Source: Phycisphaerales bacterium AB-hyl4 (lineage in GTDB: Bacteria > Planctomycetota > Phycisphaerae > Phycisphaerales > Phycisphaeraceae). Taken from it: 64,000 bases of DNA. The translations under genes were made by a program, and so were the position numbers. The DNA lies in NCBI GenBank assembly GCA_041821185.1, contig JBGUBD010000003.1, positions 310,001 through 374,000 on the forward strand. Reading direction: 5' to 3'. The notes under the pieces were generated by a model. The model saw only the letters and a list, made by a program, of their open reading frames with translations, was not told the origin of the DNA and did no database searches. Shown here one piece after another: positions 47,528 through 54,673 of this stretch; positions within the stretch are counted from its first letter, which is position 1; each line of letters begins with the position of its first letter.

Positions 47528-47594
47528 GACGTGTGGCATGTTGAATCGCGAACGGCTGAACATCCCACATGCCAGATGCCACTTCCGACATCCC
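47528..47594. repeat. Microrepeat hairpin overlapping the DNA glycosylase start
   Basis: The left arm GACGTGTGGCATGTTG (47528-47543) and the right arm AACATCCCACATGCCAGATG (from 47559, then CCACTTCCGACATCCC) are inverted imperfect repeats of the word GTGGCATGT. The right arm contains the ATG (47569) and the first eight or nine codons of the DNA glycosylase (MPDATSDIP). Confidence 0.75.
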
Positions 47595-48207
47595 CAAGCT
47601 CCCCCGCACCTTCTTCCGCCGCGAGCCGGTCGCCTTAGCCAAATCATTGCTCGGCCAACGCCTCGTCCGCACCCTTGACGACGGCACGCGACTCGCTGGC
47701 TTGATCGTCGAAACCGAAGCCTACCTCGGCATCCCCGACCTTGCCGCTCACACCGCCCGCGGCCGACGCACGCCACGCAACGAGTCCATGTGGGGCGACG
47801 CCGGCCACGCCTACGTCTACTTCACCTACGGCATGCACCACTGCTTCAACGTCGTCGCAGGCAAGCCCGACCACCCCGTCGCCGTGCTCATCCGTGCCCT
47901 CGAACCCACCGAAGGCCTCGACGCCATGCACGCCCGCCGCGCCACTCCCCGCTCGCGCGCCCGCCGCGACACCGACCTCTGCTCCGGCCCCGGCAAGCTA
48001 TGCCAGGCCCTGGCCATCACCCGCGACCTCGACGGCGTCGACCTCACCAAAGATTCACGCCTGCACCTCGAACGCGTCCGCCATCGCCGCTATCCTGATT
48101 CCAGCATCGTCACCACCACCCGCGTCGGCGTCGCCTACGCCGGCGAATGGGCGGACAAGCCGCTGCGTTTTTATGTCAAAGGGAACCCGAACATCAGCAA
48201 AGCATAG
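47569..48207 (+). CDS. 3-methyladenine DNA glycosylase, AAG/MPG family
   Basis: A 212-residue monofunctional glycosylase that removes alkylated purines. The conserved fold is visible: LAKSLLGQRLV, GLIVETEAYLG (catalytic Glu), DLAAHTARGRTPRN-type loop, GHAYVYFTYGMHHCFNVV, and CSGPGKLCQALAI. The first nine residues come from a repeat element, so the ancestral start may have been different; the domain itself begins at LPRTFFRR. The stop codon lies at the edge of another repeat (48204-48321). The gene is thus bracketed by repeats, next to repair genes addB/addA. Confidence 0.92.
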   Translation: MPDATSDIPKLPRTFFRREPVALAKSLLGQRLVRTLDDGTRLAGLIVETEAYLGIPDLAAHTARGRRTPRNESMWGDAGHAYVYFTYGMHHCFNVVAGKPDHPVAVLIRALEPTEGLDAMHARRATPRSRARRDTDLCSGPGKLCQALAITRDLDGVDLTKDSRLHLERVRHRRYPDSSIVTTTRVGVAYAGEWADKPLRFYVKGNPNISKA

Positions 48208-48321
48208 TTTCGAGTTTTTAGTTCCGAGTTTCGAGTTGACGCTCGGCCCGGCAACTGCCTCCTGGAACGTCGACGGACTGATGTTCCCCAACTCGAAACT
48301 AGAAACTAGAAACTAGAAACC
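48204..48321. repeat. Microrepeat hairpin after the DNA glycosylase gene
   Basis: The left arm (48204-48238) has ATAGTTTCGAGTTTTTAGTT and onwards; the right arm (48290-48321) is AACTCGAAACTAGAAACTAG and onwards. The spacer is about 50 nt. Its core word TCGAGTT/AACTCGA equals that of the two insertions in addB. It supplies the stop codon of the glycosylase gene and ends 8 nt before the next ATG. Confidence 0.85.
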
Positions 48322-48328
48322 AACCCCA

Positions 48329-49063
48329 ATGCCCCCCTGGCCCACCCACACTCTCGCTCCGACGGACCTTGTCGTCGGCCCATGTGCCTGGCGTATTGGC
48401 ATGCTCGCCGACCACGCCGACTATGTGCTCGCGCATCGCTCGCTTGTCGTGATCACACCGGACGATGACGATGCCCTGCTCGCTGCCGCCGCGCCGCAGT
48501 TGGCGGACCTGCCGGTCATGCTCATCATGCCCGAGCCGAGCTTCGCCCGCCGCTTCCCCGGCAGCATTGAAAGCCGCATGCAAGCCCTCGGCCGCGACCG
48601 CCTCGACGCGCTGATGCTCCATGTCGACGACGTCACCGAACTGAAAAGCGGCGGCCTGCTCCAGACGATGTTCGACCTGCGAACGAGCAACGTCGTGACG
48701 CACCTGGGCCTGGCCAGCGACGATCCGCGCGGTGTCGAGTGGCTGGCGGGCAACACGGCCGTCCGGCTGCTGGGCGTGCCCTACAGTCTCACGGACCAGG
48801 CCGTGCGTCACCGGGCGCTGCCCGCCGCGGCGGAGTATGGCATGGCGGCTGTGGCGTTGACGAGCCCGGCGGACGAGGCGGGCCTACGATTCGCGCTGGC
48901 TGAGCGTGAGCGTGTGCTGCCGCTGCTCGATCGGCCGCTGCCGGAGACGTGGCCGGCGATGTCGGAAGACGAGGTCGAGGCCGCCTGGCAACGCTTCCAG
49001 GCCGACCAGCCGCCGCCCGCCGCCCTGCCGCGTGGCCGCCCGCCGGTGGGGGACGAATCGTGA
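48329..49063 (+). CDS. Diverged aldo/keto-reductase-like protein
   Basis: A 244-residue protein with weak but recognisable AKR character: SRMQALGRDRLDALMLHVDD matches the pattern SLRRLGTDRIDLLQLH, followed by SNVVTHLGLASDDPRGVEWL (like VRHIGVSNF) and LLGVPYSLTD (VQVPYNLLD). It is shorter than the roughly 320 residues typical of AKRs, and the usual N-terminal Asp/Tyr/Lys catalytic residues are not evident; a His in LMLHV is present. It may be a binding or degenerate protein. The ATG follows a repeat element with no Shine-Dalgarno sequence. Low certainty about function; the reading frame is well supported by length and codon use. Confidence 0.6.
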   Translation: MPPWPTHTLAPTDLVVGPCAWRIGMLADHADYVLAHRSLVVITPDDDDALLAAAAPQLADLPVMLIMPEPSFARRFPGSIESRMQALGRDRLDALMLHVDDVTELKSGGLLQTMFDLRTSNVVTHLGLASDDPRGVEWLAGNTAVRLLGVPYSLTDQAVRHRALPAAAEYGMAAVALTSPADEAGLRFALAERERVLPLLDRPLPETWPAMSEDEVEAAWQRFQADQPPPAALPRGRPPVGDES

Positions 49064-49171
49064 GATTTCACCTTCGGTGCTGGCGTCGCGGTACTCGGCC
49101 GGGTAAGCTTGCGCGGATAGTGCCTAGGGGCCTGTGGATCGCCGTGAACACCGTGTTTGGTGCTCGAAGTC

Positions 49172-50758
49172 ATGAGTGAATCGAATCCGTCTCAACCGGA
49201 AAAGAATACGCCGCAACTCGACGACGAATTGCAGCGCGAAATTGACGCCGCCCTGGGCAACCAGAGCATGGACGACCTGCTCGCCGAGGCGGACAACGCC
49301 GACGCGCCCAGCGACGCCGGCGATCAACCCGCCGCAGCAGCCGGCGACGCCGCCCCGTCTGGCGGTCAGCCTGCCGAGATTCACCACGAGATCCGACGCG
49401 GCCGCATCGTCGCCATTCGTGGCGAAGACGTGTTCGTCGGCCTCGCGGGCGACGCCGGCAAGATGCAGGGCATCGTCCCACTCGTCCAGTTCGATCGGCC
49501 GCCTCGCATCGGCTCGATCATGGACTTCGTCGTCGAACGCACCGACGAAGCGCAAGGCCTCATCTACCTCTCCCGCGAAGGCGCCATCAGCCACGCCACA
49601 TGGGAACAGCTCCAGCGCGGCGCTCACGTTGACGGCCGCGTCACCGCCACCAACAAAGGCGGCCTCGAACTGGAAATGGTCGGCGGCATCCGCGCCTTCA
49701 TGCCCGCCAGCCAGATCGACCTCCACCACGTCGACGACCTCGAAGCCTTCGTCGGCCAGAAGCTCGAAGCCAGCGTGCAGGAAATCGACCGCAAGTCGAA
49801 AAAAGTCCTGCTCAGCCGACGACACCTGCTCCAGCAGCGACAGGAAGTCGAGAAGAAAAAGACCCTCGCCACGCTCGAAGTCGGACAGACCATCGAAGGC
49901 AAGGTTTCCAACATCGTCGACTTCGGCGCGTTCGTCGACATCGGCGGCGTCGACGGCCTCATCCACGTCTCCGACCTCAGCTACACCCACGTCAACAAGC
50001 CCAGCGAAGTCGTTCAGCCGGGCCAGGCCGTGACGGTGAAAGTCCTCAAGATCGACGCGGAAAAAGAACGCATCAGCCTCGGCCTCAAGCAGGTGCAGCC
50101 CGACCCGTGGGAGGGCATCGAGACCCGCTACCAGACCGGCGGCCAGGTCGAAGGCAAGGTCGTCCGCACCGCCAGCTTCGGCGCGTTTGTCGAGGTCGAG
50201 CCGGGCATCGAAGCCCTGCTGCCGATATCGGAGATGAGCTGGAAGCGCATTCACAATCCCGAGGAAGTCGTCAAAGCCGGCGACAACGTCCGCCTCGCTG
50301 TGCTCAGCGTCGACCCGGCCAAGAAGCGCATGTCGCTCAGCCTCAAGCAAGCCACCGGCGACCCGTGGGTCGGCGCGGAGCGTAAATTCGCCGCCAACAG
50401 CCTCGTCGAAGGCAAGGTGCTCGGCACGACCGACTTCGGCGCATTCGTCGAGCTGGAAACCGGCATCGAAGGCCTCGTCCACATCTCCGAACTCAGCGAC
50501 CGTCGCGTCGGCAAGGTCGAAGACGTGCTCAAGGTCGGCGACGTAAAACAATTCCGCGTGCTCGACATCAGCGAAGACGACCGCAAGATTCGCTTGTCGC
50601 TCAAGCAGGTCGACAAGCCCGAGCCGGAGGGCGCGAGCGCCGCCGAGATCGCCAAGCACAGCCAGAAGCCCGCAAAGAAGCAGTCGCGCAAAGACCTCAA
50701 GGGCGGCATGGGCTCCGGCGGCGGCATGGGCATGGGGTTGGGCGATTTGAAGCTGTGA
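49172..50758 (+). CDS. rpsA: Ribosomal protein S1-like, five S1 RNA-binding domains
   Basis: A 528-residue protein that brings mRNA to the 30S subunit. After an acidic N-terminal tail (to about residue 70) come five S1 domains: [93 protein letters not shown]. The C-terminal tail is Lys/Gly/Met-rich ([18 protein letters not shown]). E. coli S1 has six domains; five is acceptable for this group. The ATG at 49172 is preferred over a GTG at 49157. No clear Shine-Dalgarno sequence, which S1 often lacks. Confidence 0.92.
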   Translation: MSESNPSQPEKNTPQLDDELQREIDAALGNQSMDDLLAEADNADAPSDAGDQPAAAAGDAAPSGGQPAEIHHEIRRGRIVAIRGEDVFVGLAGDAGKMQGIVPLVQFDRPPRIGSIMDFVVERTDEAQGLIYLSREGAISHATWEQLQRGAHVDGRVTATNKGGLELEMVGGIRAFMPASQIDLHHVDDLEAFVGQKLEASVQEIDRKSKKVLLSRRHLLQQRQEVEKKKTLATLEVGQTIEGKVSNIVDFGAFVDIGGVDGLIHVSDLSYTHVNKPSEVVQPGQAVTVKVLKIDAEKERISLGLKQVQPDPWEGIETRYQTGGQVEGKVVRTASFGAFVEVEPGIEALLPISEMSWKRIHNPEEVVKAGDNVRLAVLSVDPAKKRMSLSLKQATGDPWVGAERKFAANSLVEGKVLGTTDFGAFVELETGIEGLVHISELSDRRVGKVEDVLKVGDVKQFRVLDISEDDRKIRLSLKQVDKPEPEGASAAEIAKHSQKPAKKQSRKDLKGGMGSGGGMGMGLGDLKL

Positions 50759-50786
50759 GGTGTGAACGACTTTCCGGGTGCAGGCG

Positions 50787-51095
50787 ATGGCTTCAGAGTC
50801 ATTCAACACGGTTCGGCGACTAAGCCTTGCGTTGTCGCTCGTGCTGGCGATATTGCTCCTGATGGTCGTGCTGGGCATGCCCGGGGCGACCGTCGGTATG
50901 AGCCTTACCGCCGTTTCTTTGATCTGGCTGGCGTTCTGGCTTGTGCAGTTCCTTGATCTGATGGCATCGCCGACGCATCGTTTCCCCGGGCCGTATGACA
51001 AGCCCATCTGGGCGGCCGTGTTCATCTTCCTTTTCCCAGTTGCGCCGGTTGCTTTCTGGATATGGAAAAACACGATCGAACGACCTGCGCATTAG
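50787..51095 (+). CDS. Small membrane protein, unknown
   Basis: A 102-residue protein with three hydrophobic segments ([58 protein letters not shown]). The C-terminal part ([25 protein letters not shown]) loosely resembles the PLDc_N-type membrane hairpin found in many small proteins. It follows rpsA by 28 bp. No function inferred. Confidence 0.6.
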   Translation: MASESFNTVRRLSLALSLVLAILLLMVVLGMPGATVGMSLTAVSLIWLAFWLVQFLDLMASPTHRFPGPYDKPIWAAVFIFLFPVAPVAFWIWKNTIERPAH

Positions 51096-51158
51096 CGCCG
51101 TAGGGCAGGGCGTGCCGGGTGCCGCTGGTGGCTTTACATAACGGTAGGGGAACCGACG

Positions 51159-51494
51159 TTGCAGATTTCAGAGCGATATCTGATCTCGCCGGTGGGGAAA
51201 TCCAAGTATGGGTGTGGCGTTGTCCTGCCCGCGCTGTTGATTGGCCTCCCGTTGGTGAACTGGGCTGTCTTTGGAACGGTGCCGATGTTCGGCCATGCCG
51301 CACCGCACATCACGATGCTCGATAGTCAACCAGCAACATCATTTGCTTTACTTTTTTATTTGCTTTTGGGGCTCAGTTGTCATTTCGGATATTACTTCAG
51401 CGAAGTCGACCAATTGAAAGATACCAGCCCGCTGTTAACCAACTTATCGCTCGTAGCAGGCCTGGCATTCGGTATTGTGAGCATGTTTGTGTAG
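51159..51494 (+). CDS. Small AT-rich membrane protein, unknown
   Basis: A 111-residue protein starting at a TTG with AGGGGA upstream; three hydrophobic segments (VVLPALLIGLPLVNWAVFG, SFALLFYLLLGLSCHFGYYF, LTNLSLVAGLAFGIVSMFV). The base composition around 51330-51370 is much AT-richer than the surroundings, which may mean recent acquisition or relaxed selection. A partial copy of the GTGCCGGGTGCC repeat lies just upstream (51110-51130). No family recognised. Confidence 0.5.
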   Translation: MQISERYLISPVGKSKYGCGVVLPALLIGLPLVNWAVFGTVPMFGHAAPHITMLDSQPATSFALLFYLLLGLSCHFGYYFSEVDQLKDTSPLLTNLSLVAGLAFGIVSMFV

Positions 51495-51606
51495 CTGGAT
51501 ACCAGGTGCCGGGTGATGCTCAAGGACGCGGCGTAGCGTCCAGCCGGTCTCTCACAGAAACGATTTCAATTGAATAGCGTGGCAAGATACAATCACCTCC
51601 ACGGTC

Positions 51607-52128
51607 ATGATCACTACTCACCCGGCCCCGCAGCGTCTCTCTCTGCTCGACCGTTTCGATGCGCTGCCTTGGCACCTCTTCCTCCTCATCCTTTTCACCG
51701 TCCGCTGGCCGCTCGTCGTCCTCGGCAGTATTATCGCCCACCGAATCTTCGCCCCGCCTAATATCGCCGACCCTTTCGCCGACATGGACCCGTTCCTTTT
51801 TTTCGTTTACGGCGTCTTCATCAGCCCATTTGTTGAAACGGTTATCGAGTGCACGCTCCCGTACGCTCTGATGCGCAAGCTCCGCGGTGATCGCTTCAAC
51901 ATCACCCGCCCCTGGAGCTTCATGGTTGTGTCCGCAGTCATCATGGTCGCCCTCCACCCTATCGCCATCGCCATCTTTCCTGCCTTCATCACCGGCTTCA
52001 TCTACGCCTACGGATACGCCCGCTTCGCGCGCGAAACCACGCTAGCCGCCATCATCCTCATTACCGCGCTTCACGGCTTCTCCAACCTCGTCGGCATCAC
52101 CGTGTACTGGCTGGTGATCGGCATGTAA
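51607..52128 (+). CDS. CPBP-like intramembrane protein
   Basis: A 173-residue polytopic protein with about five membrane segments. VYGVFISPFVETVIECTLPY followed by ALMRK could be the first motif of the CPBP/Abi glutamic-protease family, with ALHPIAIAIFPAF and ALHGFSNLVG as the second and third His motifs. The match is partial because the canonical EExxxR reads differently, so it may be an inactive relative. The ATG at 51607 is the first in frame. It ends just before a complex repeat region. Confidence 0.55.
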   Translation: MITTHPAPQRLSLLDRFDALPWHLFLLILFTVRWPLVVLGSIIAHRIFAPPNIADPFADMDPFLFFVYGVFISPFVETVIECTLPYALMRKLRGDRFNITRPWSFMVVSAVIMVALHPIAIAIFPAFITGFIYAYGYARFARETTLAAIILITALHGFSNLVGITVYWLVIGM

Positions 52129-52162
52129 ACGGGGCGCACTGACCTGCCTGCGAAATATGTGC

Positions 52163-52246
52163 CGGGTGCCACTGGTGGCTTGCCACCAGTGCCGATGAAC
52201 GTCCAACGCCCGAACGCACTGGTGGACAAGCCACCAGTGGCACCCG
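52163..52246. repeat. BIME-like pair of inverted arms (CACTGGTGG family)
   Basis: The left arm (52163-52192) and right arm (52216-52246) are nearly perfect inverted copies of about 30 bp, separated by 23 nt. Each arm is itself a hairpin: CACTGGTGG-CTTG-CCACCAGTG. This two-level symmetry resembles REP/BIME elements. Partial copies are at about 51110-51130 and 51506-51520. Confidence 0.8.
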
Positions 52247-52265
52247 ACACCCGGCGCGTTAGACG

Positions 52266-52496
52266 CTTGCGCGTAGGCGCAAGGGCCTTGCGAGCAGGTT
52301 TTCGTCCCTTGCGCGTACTCACAAGAAGCTTATGAGTAGGTTTTAGAGGCTTATGAGCAGGCTTTCGTCGCTTGCGCGTAGGCGTAAGAGGCTTATGAGT
52401 AGATTTTAGAAGCTTATGAGTAGGCCTTAGAAGCTTATGAGTAGGTTTTCGTGGCTTATGAGTGGGTTTTAGACGCTTGCGCCGACGCGCAAGGGG
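52266..52496. repeat. Tandem array of eleven 21 bp units
   Basis: Eleven units, each exactly 21 bp, start at 52266, 52287, 52308, 52329, 52350, 52371, 52392, 52413, 52434, 52455 and 52476. Each begins CTT. AT-rich units begin CTTATGAGTAGGTTTT; GC-rich units begin CTTGCGCGTAGGCG. The outermost units (1 and 11) fold as CTTGCGC-loop-GCGCAAG. Only the minus strand is open, encoding a degenerate heptad such as LLKPTHK. There are no unique spacers, so it is not a CRISPR array. Function unknown. Confidence 0.9.
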
Positions 52497-52621
52497 GGCA
52501 TCGGGCGCGGTGATGCGGATGGCAGCGTGGGAAGCGGGGTTTTCTCGGACGCGTGTAACAGGGGCAGACCTTGGGTGGGTCGCGGAGCACGATGCACCGT
52601 TGATTGCTTCACCCCCATCGC

Positions 52622-52639
52622 GGCAGGGCGAGCCCTGCC
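52622..52639. repeat. GGCAGGGC-GA-GCCCTGCC hairpin
   Basis: Perfect 8 bp stem, 15 nt before the GTG start of the flavoprotein gene. It resembles the palindrome before sdhA (14315) and the arm at about 51103. Confidence 0.5.
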
Positions 52640-52654
52640 CTACACTACCGGACT

Positions 52655-53923
52655 GTGACCACACACCACGACCAATACGACATCGCCATCGTCGGCGTCG
52701 GCGCGGCAGGGATGATGGCGGCGATCTTCGCCGGCCGATCATCACCGAAAGGCACGCGCATCGTCGCGCTCGACGGCGCAACAAAGCTCGGCGCGAAAAT
52801 CCTCGTCGCTGGCGGCGGCCGATGCAACGTTACCCATGACGTCGTCTACCCGCGCGACTACTTCGGCGCGTCGGCGAAGCAGGTGCAGCGCATTCTCAAG
52901 ACGTTCACCGTCAAGCAGACGGTCGCCTTCTTCGAGCAGCTCAACGTCCGGCTCAAACGCGAAGACACCGGCAAGCTCTTCCCCACCACCGACCAGGCCC
53001 GCACCGTGCTCGACGCACTGCTCAAAGCCATGGCCGACGCGAAGGTCGAGCTGCGGACCGGTTGGCGTGTCACCGCCATCGACCGTGCTCCGCAATCGCC
53101 CGGCTTCATCATCCGCTCCGACGAGCAAGCCTTGCACGCCAGGCGCGTCATCCTCGCCACCGGCGGCAAGAGTCTGCCCAAGACCGGCAGCGACGGGTTC
53201 GGCTATGAACTGGTCAAACGGCTGGGCCACACGGTCACACCCACCTGGCCGGCGCTCGTGCCACTCATGCTGCCCAAGGGCTACTGGCTGACCGAGTTGT
53301 CCGGCATTGCCGCGGACGTCACGCTCACACTCGCCGCGGCCAGCGGCAAGGCCATGCACAAGCAGGCGGGCGCGATGCTCGTCACCCACTTCGGCATCTC
53401 CGGCCCGGCGGCGATGGACATCAGCCGACACTGGGTCGCAGCGCACAACGCGGACGCGAACGTGCAACTCACCGCCAACCTCACCGGCGACCTTGAGTTC
53501 GTCGACGTCGAAGCCATCGTGCAGGAAGAAGCACAACGCCGACCGAAGGCGACCGTGACCAGCGTGCCGCGCTGCTGGCTGCCCGAGCGGTTTGCGCAAG
53601 CGGTCGTGCGACACGGTGCGGGCATCGACCCCGGCACGCCGCTCGGCCACCTCAAGCGCGAAGACCGCCGACGCCTGGTGCACGCGCTGACCGCCCTGCC
53701 GCTGCCGGTGCAGCGCGACCGCGGCTACCTGTTCGCCGAGGTCACCGCCGGCGGCGTGCCGCTGGACGAAGTCGACCTCAAAACCATGGCGAGCAAACGC
53801 TGCGACGGGCTGCACCTCTGCGGCGAGATCCTCAACGTCGACGGCCGCATCGGCGGCTACAACTTCCAATGGGCCTGGTGCACCGGCCGACTCGCCGGCG
53901 AAGCGGCGGCGCTTCGCGGCTAA
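52655..53923 (+). CDS. HI0933/BaiN-type flavoprotein
   Basis: A 422-residue FAD protein of the HI0933 (BaiN/RdsA) family, NAD(P)/FAD-dependent oxidoreductases whose substrates are mostly unknown. Motifs: IAIVGVGAAGMMAAIFAGR, ILVAGGGRCNVTHD, VILATGGKSLPKTGSDGFGY, and the C-terminal LDEVDLKTMASKRCDGLHLC with GEILNVDGRIGGYNFQWAW. All conserved blocks are present. The GTG at 52655 is chosen as the start; the frame continues upstream to a TTG at 52604 through a hairpin repeat. No Shine-Dalgarno sequence seen. Confidence 0.87.
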   Translation: MTTHHDQYDIAIVGVGAAGMMAAIFAGRSSPKGTRIVALDGATKLGAKILVAGGGRCNVTHDVVYPRDYFGASAKQVQRILKTFTVKQTVAFFEQLNVRLKREDTGKLFPTTDQARTVLDALLKAMADAKVELRTGWRVTAIDRAPQSPGFIIRSDEQALHARRVILATGGKSLPKTGSDGFGYELVKRLGHTVTPTWPALVPLMLPKGYWLTELSGIAADVTLTLAAASGKAMHKQAGAMLVTHFGISGPAAMDISRHWVAAHNADANVQLTANLTGDLEFVDVEAIVQEEAQRRPKATVTSVPRCWLPERFAQAVVRHGAGIDPGTPLGHLKREDRRRLVHALTALPLPVQRDRGYLFAEVTAGGVPLDEVDLKTMASKRCDGLHLCGEILNVDGRIGGYNFQWAWCTGRLAGEAAALRG

Positions 53924-53976
53924 CCGGCGAATTCGGTACGATGCCAACGTTCGCTGATCCGCACGCAGGACTGCCG

Positions 53977-54618
53977 ATGCAACGCCACTTGCCCAACCAA
54001 CTCACGCTGTTCCGCCTCGTGCTCGCGGCGCTGTTCTTCGTCATCCTCAATCAGTATCGCTATGCCAGTTCCACGCCGGACTGGATTCTGCTGATTGCGA
54101 TGGTCGTGTTCATCGTCGCGGCACTGACCGATTACCTCGACGGCTACCTCGCGCGTAAATGGCAGGTCGAGTCGACGTTCGGCCGAATCATGGACCCGTT
54201 CTGCGACAAGGTGCTCGTCATCGGCGCGTTCATCTACCTCGCGGGCCCGCGATTCGTCATGCCCGACGCCGTGGACGATCGCGCGATCTTCGTCATGGTC
54301 AGCGGGGTCTACCCGTGGATGGTGGCGATCATTCTCGCACGCGAGTTGCTCGTCACCGGTGTGCGCGGCGAGCTCGAGGGCAAGGGCATCCAGTTCGGGG
54401 CGAACATGTCCGGCAAGCTGAAGATGGTGTTGCAATCCGTCACCGTGCCGGTCGTGCTGCTGATTGTCTTTTTCGATCCCAAGTTGGCGGGCCACGGCTG
54501 GATGGGCTGGGTGCGCGACATCCTCGTTTACCTGACGGTGATCGTCACGCTGGTCAGCGGCATCCCCTATTTCGTGCAGGCCGTGCGCGTGATGACCAGG
54601 TCATCCAATTCCAATTAG
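53977..54618 (+). CDS. pgsA: CDP-alcohol phosphatidyltransferase, PgsA-like
   Basis: A 213-residue membrane enzyme, most likely CDP-diacylglycerol:glycerol-3-phosphate phosphatidyltransferase, the committed step to phosphatidylglycerol. The CDP-alcohol motif (D-G-x2-A-R-x8-G-x3-D-x3-D) is DYLDGYLARKWQVES followed by TFGRIMDPFCDK. NQLTLFRLVLAALFF at the N-terminus and ILARELLVTGVRG are PgsA-like. The ATG at 53977 has AGGA upstream; an earlier ATG at 53941 has none. It follows the flavoprotein gene by 53 bp. PgsA rather than a cardiolipin synthase is inference. Confidence 0.82.
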   Translation: MQRHLPNQLTLFRLVLAALFFVILNQYRYASSTPDWILLIAMVVFIVAALTDYLDGYLARKWQVESTFGRIMDPFCDKVLVIGAFIYLAGPRFVMPDAVDDRAIFVMVSGVYPWMVAIILARELLVTGVRGELEGKGIQFGANMSGKLKMVLQSVTVPVVLLIVFFDPKLAGHGWMGWVRDILVYLTVIVTLVSGIPYFVQAVRVMTRSSNSN

Positions 54619-54640
54619 CCGCGGAGCGCAACCGCCCAGA
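54616..54640. repeat. ATTAGCCGCGG element, partial
   Basis: AATTAGCCGCGGAGCGCAAC overlaps the pgsA stop codon and matches the left end of the 7147 and 35549 elements; a matching right-end motif (CGCGGCTAA) lies at the flavoprotein stop (53915-53923). So pgsA is bracketed by the two ends. Confidence 0.4.
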
Positions 54641-54673
54641 CGCTCTCCCTACGCAACAATAAGGTGAGATTCG

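Noticed and set aside
49124..51073. 649-codon minus-strand frame opposite rpsA
   Set aside because: Repetitive only because the five S1 domains are repeated on the other strand; not an independent gene.
52266..52496. CRISPR array
   Set aside because: Units are contiguous 21 bp tandem repeats without unique spacers, and no cas gene is in the window.
52071..52784. 237-codon minus-strand frame containing the KPTHK heptads, as a normal gene
   Set aside because: It overlaps both flanking plus-strand genes and its ends are out-of-frame readings of them and of the BIME-like element. Only the repeat core could encode a peptide, which is noted as a possibility in the array finding.
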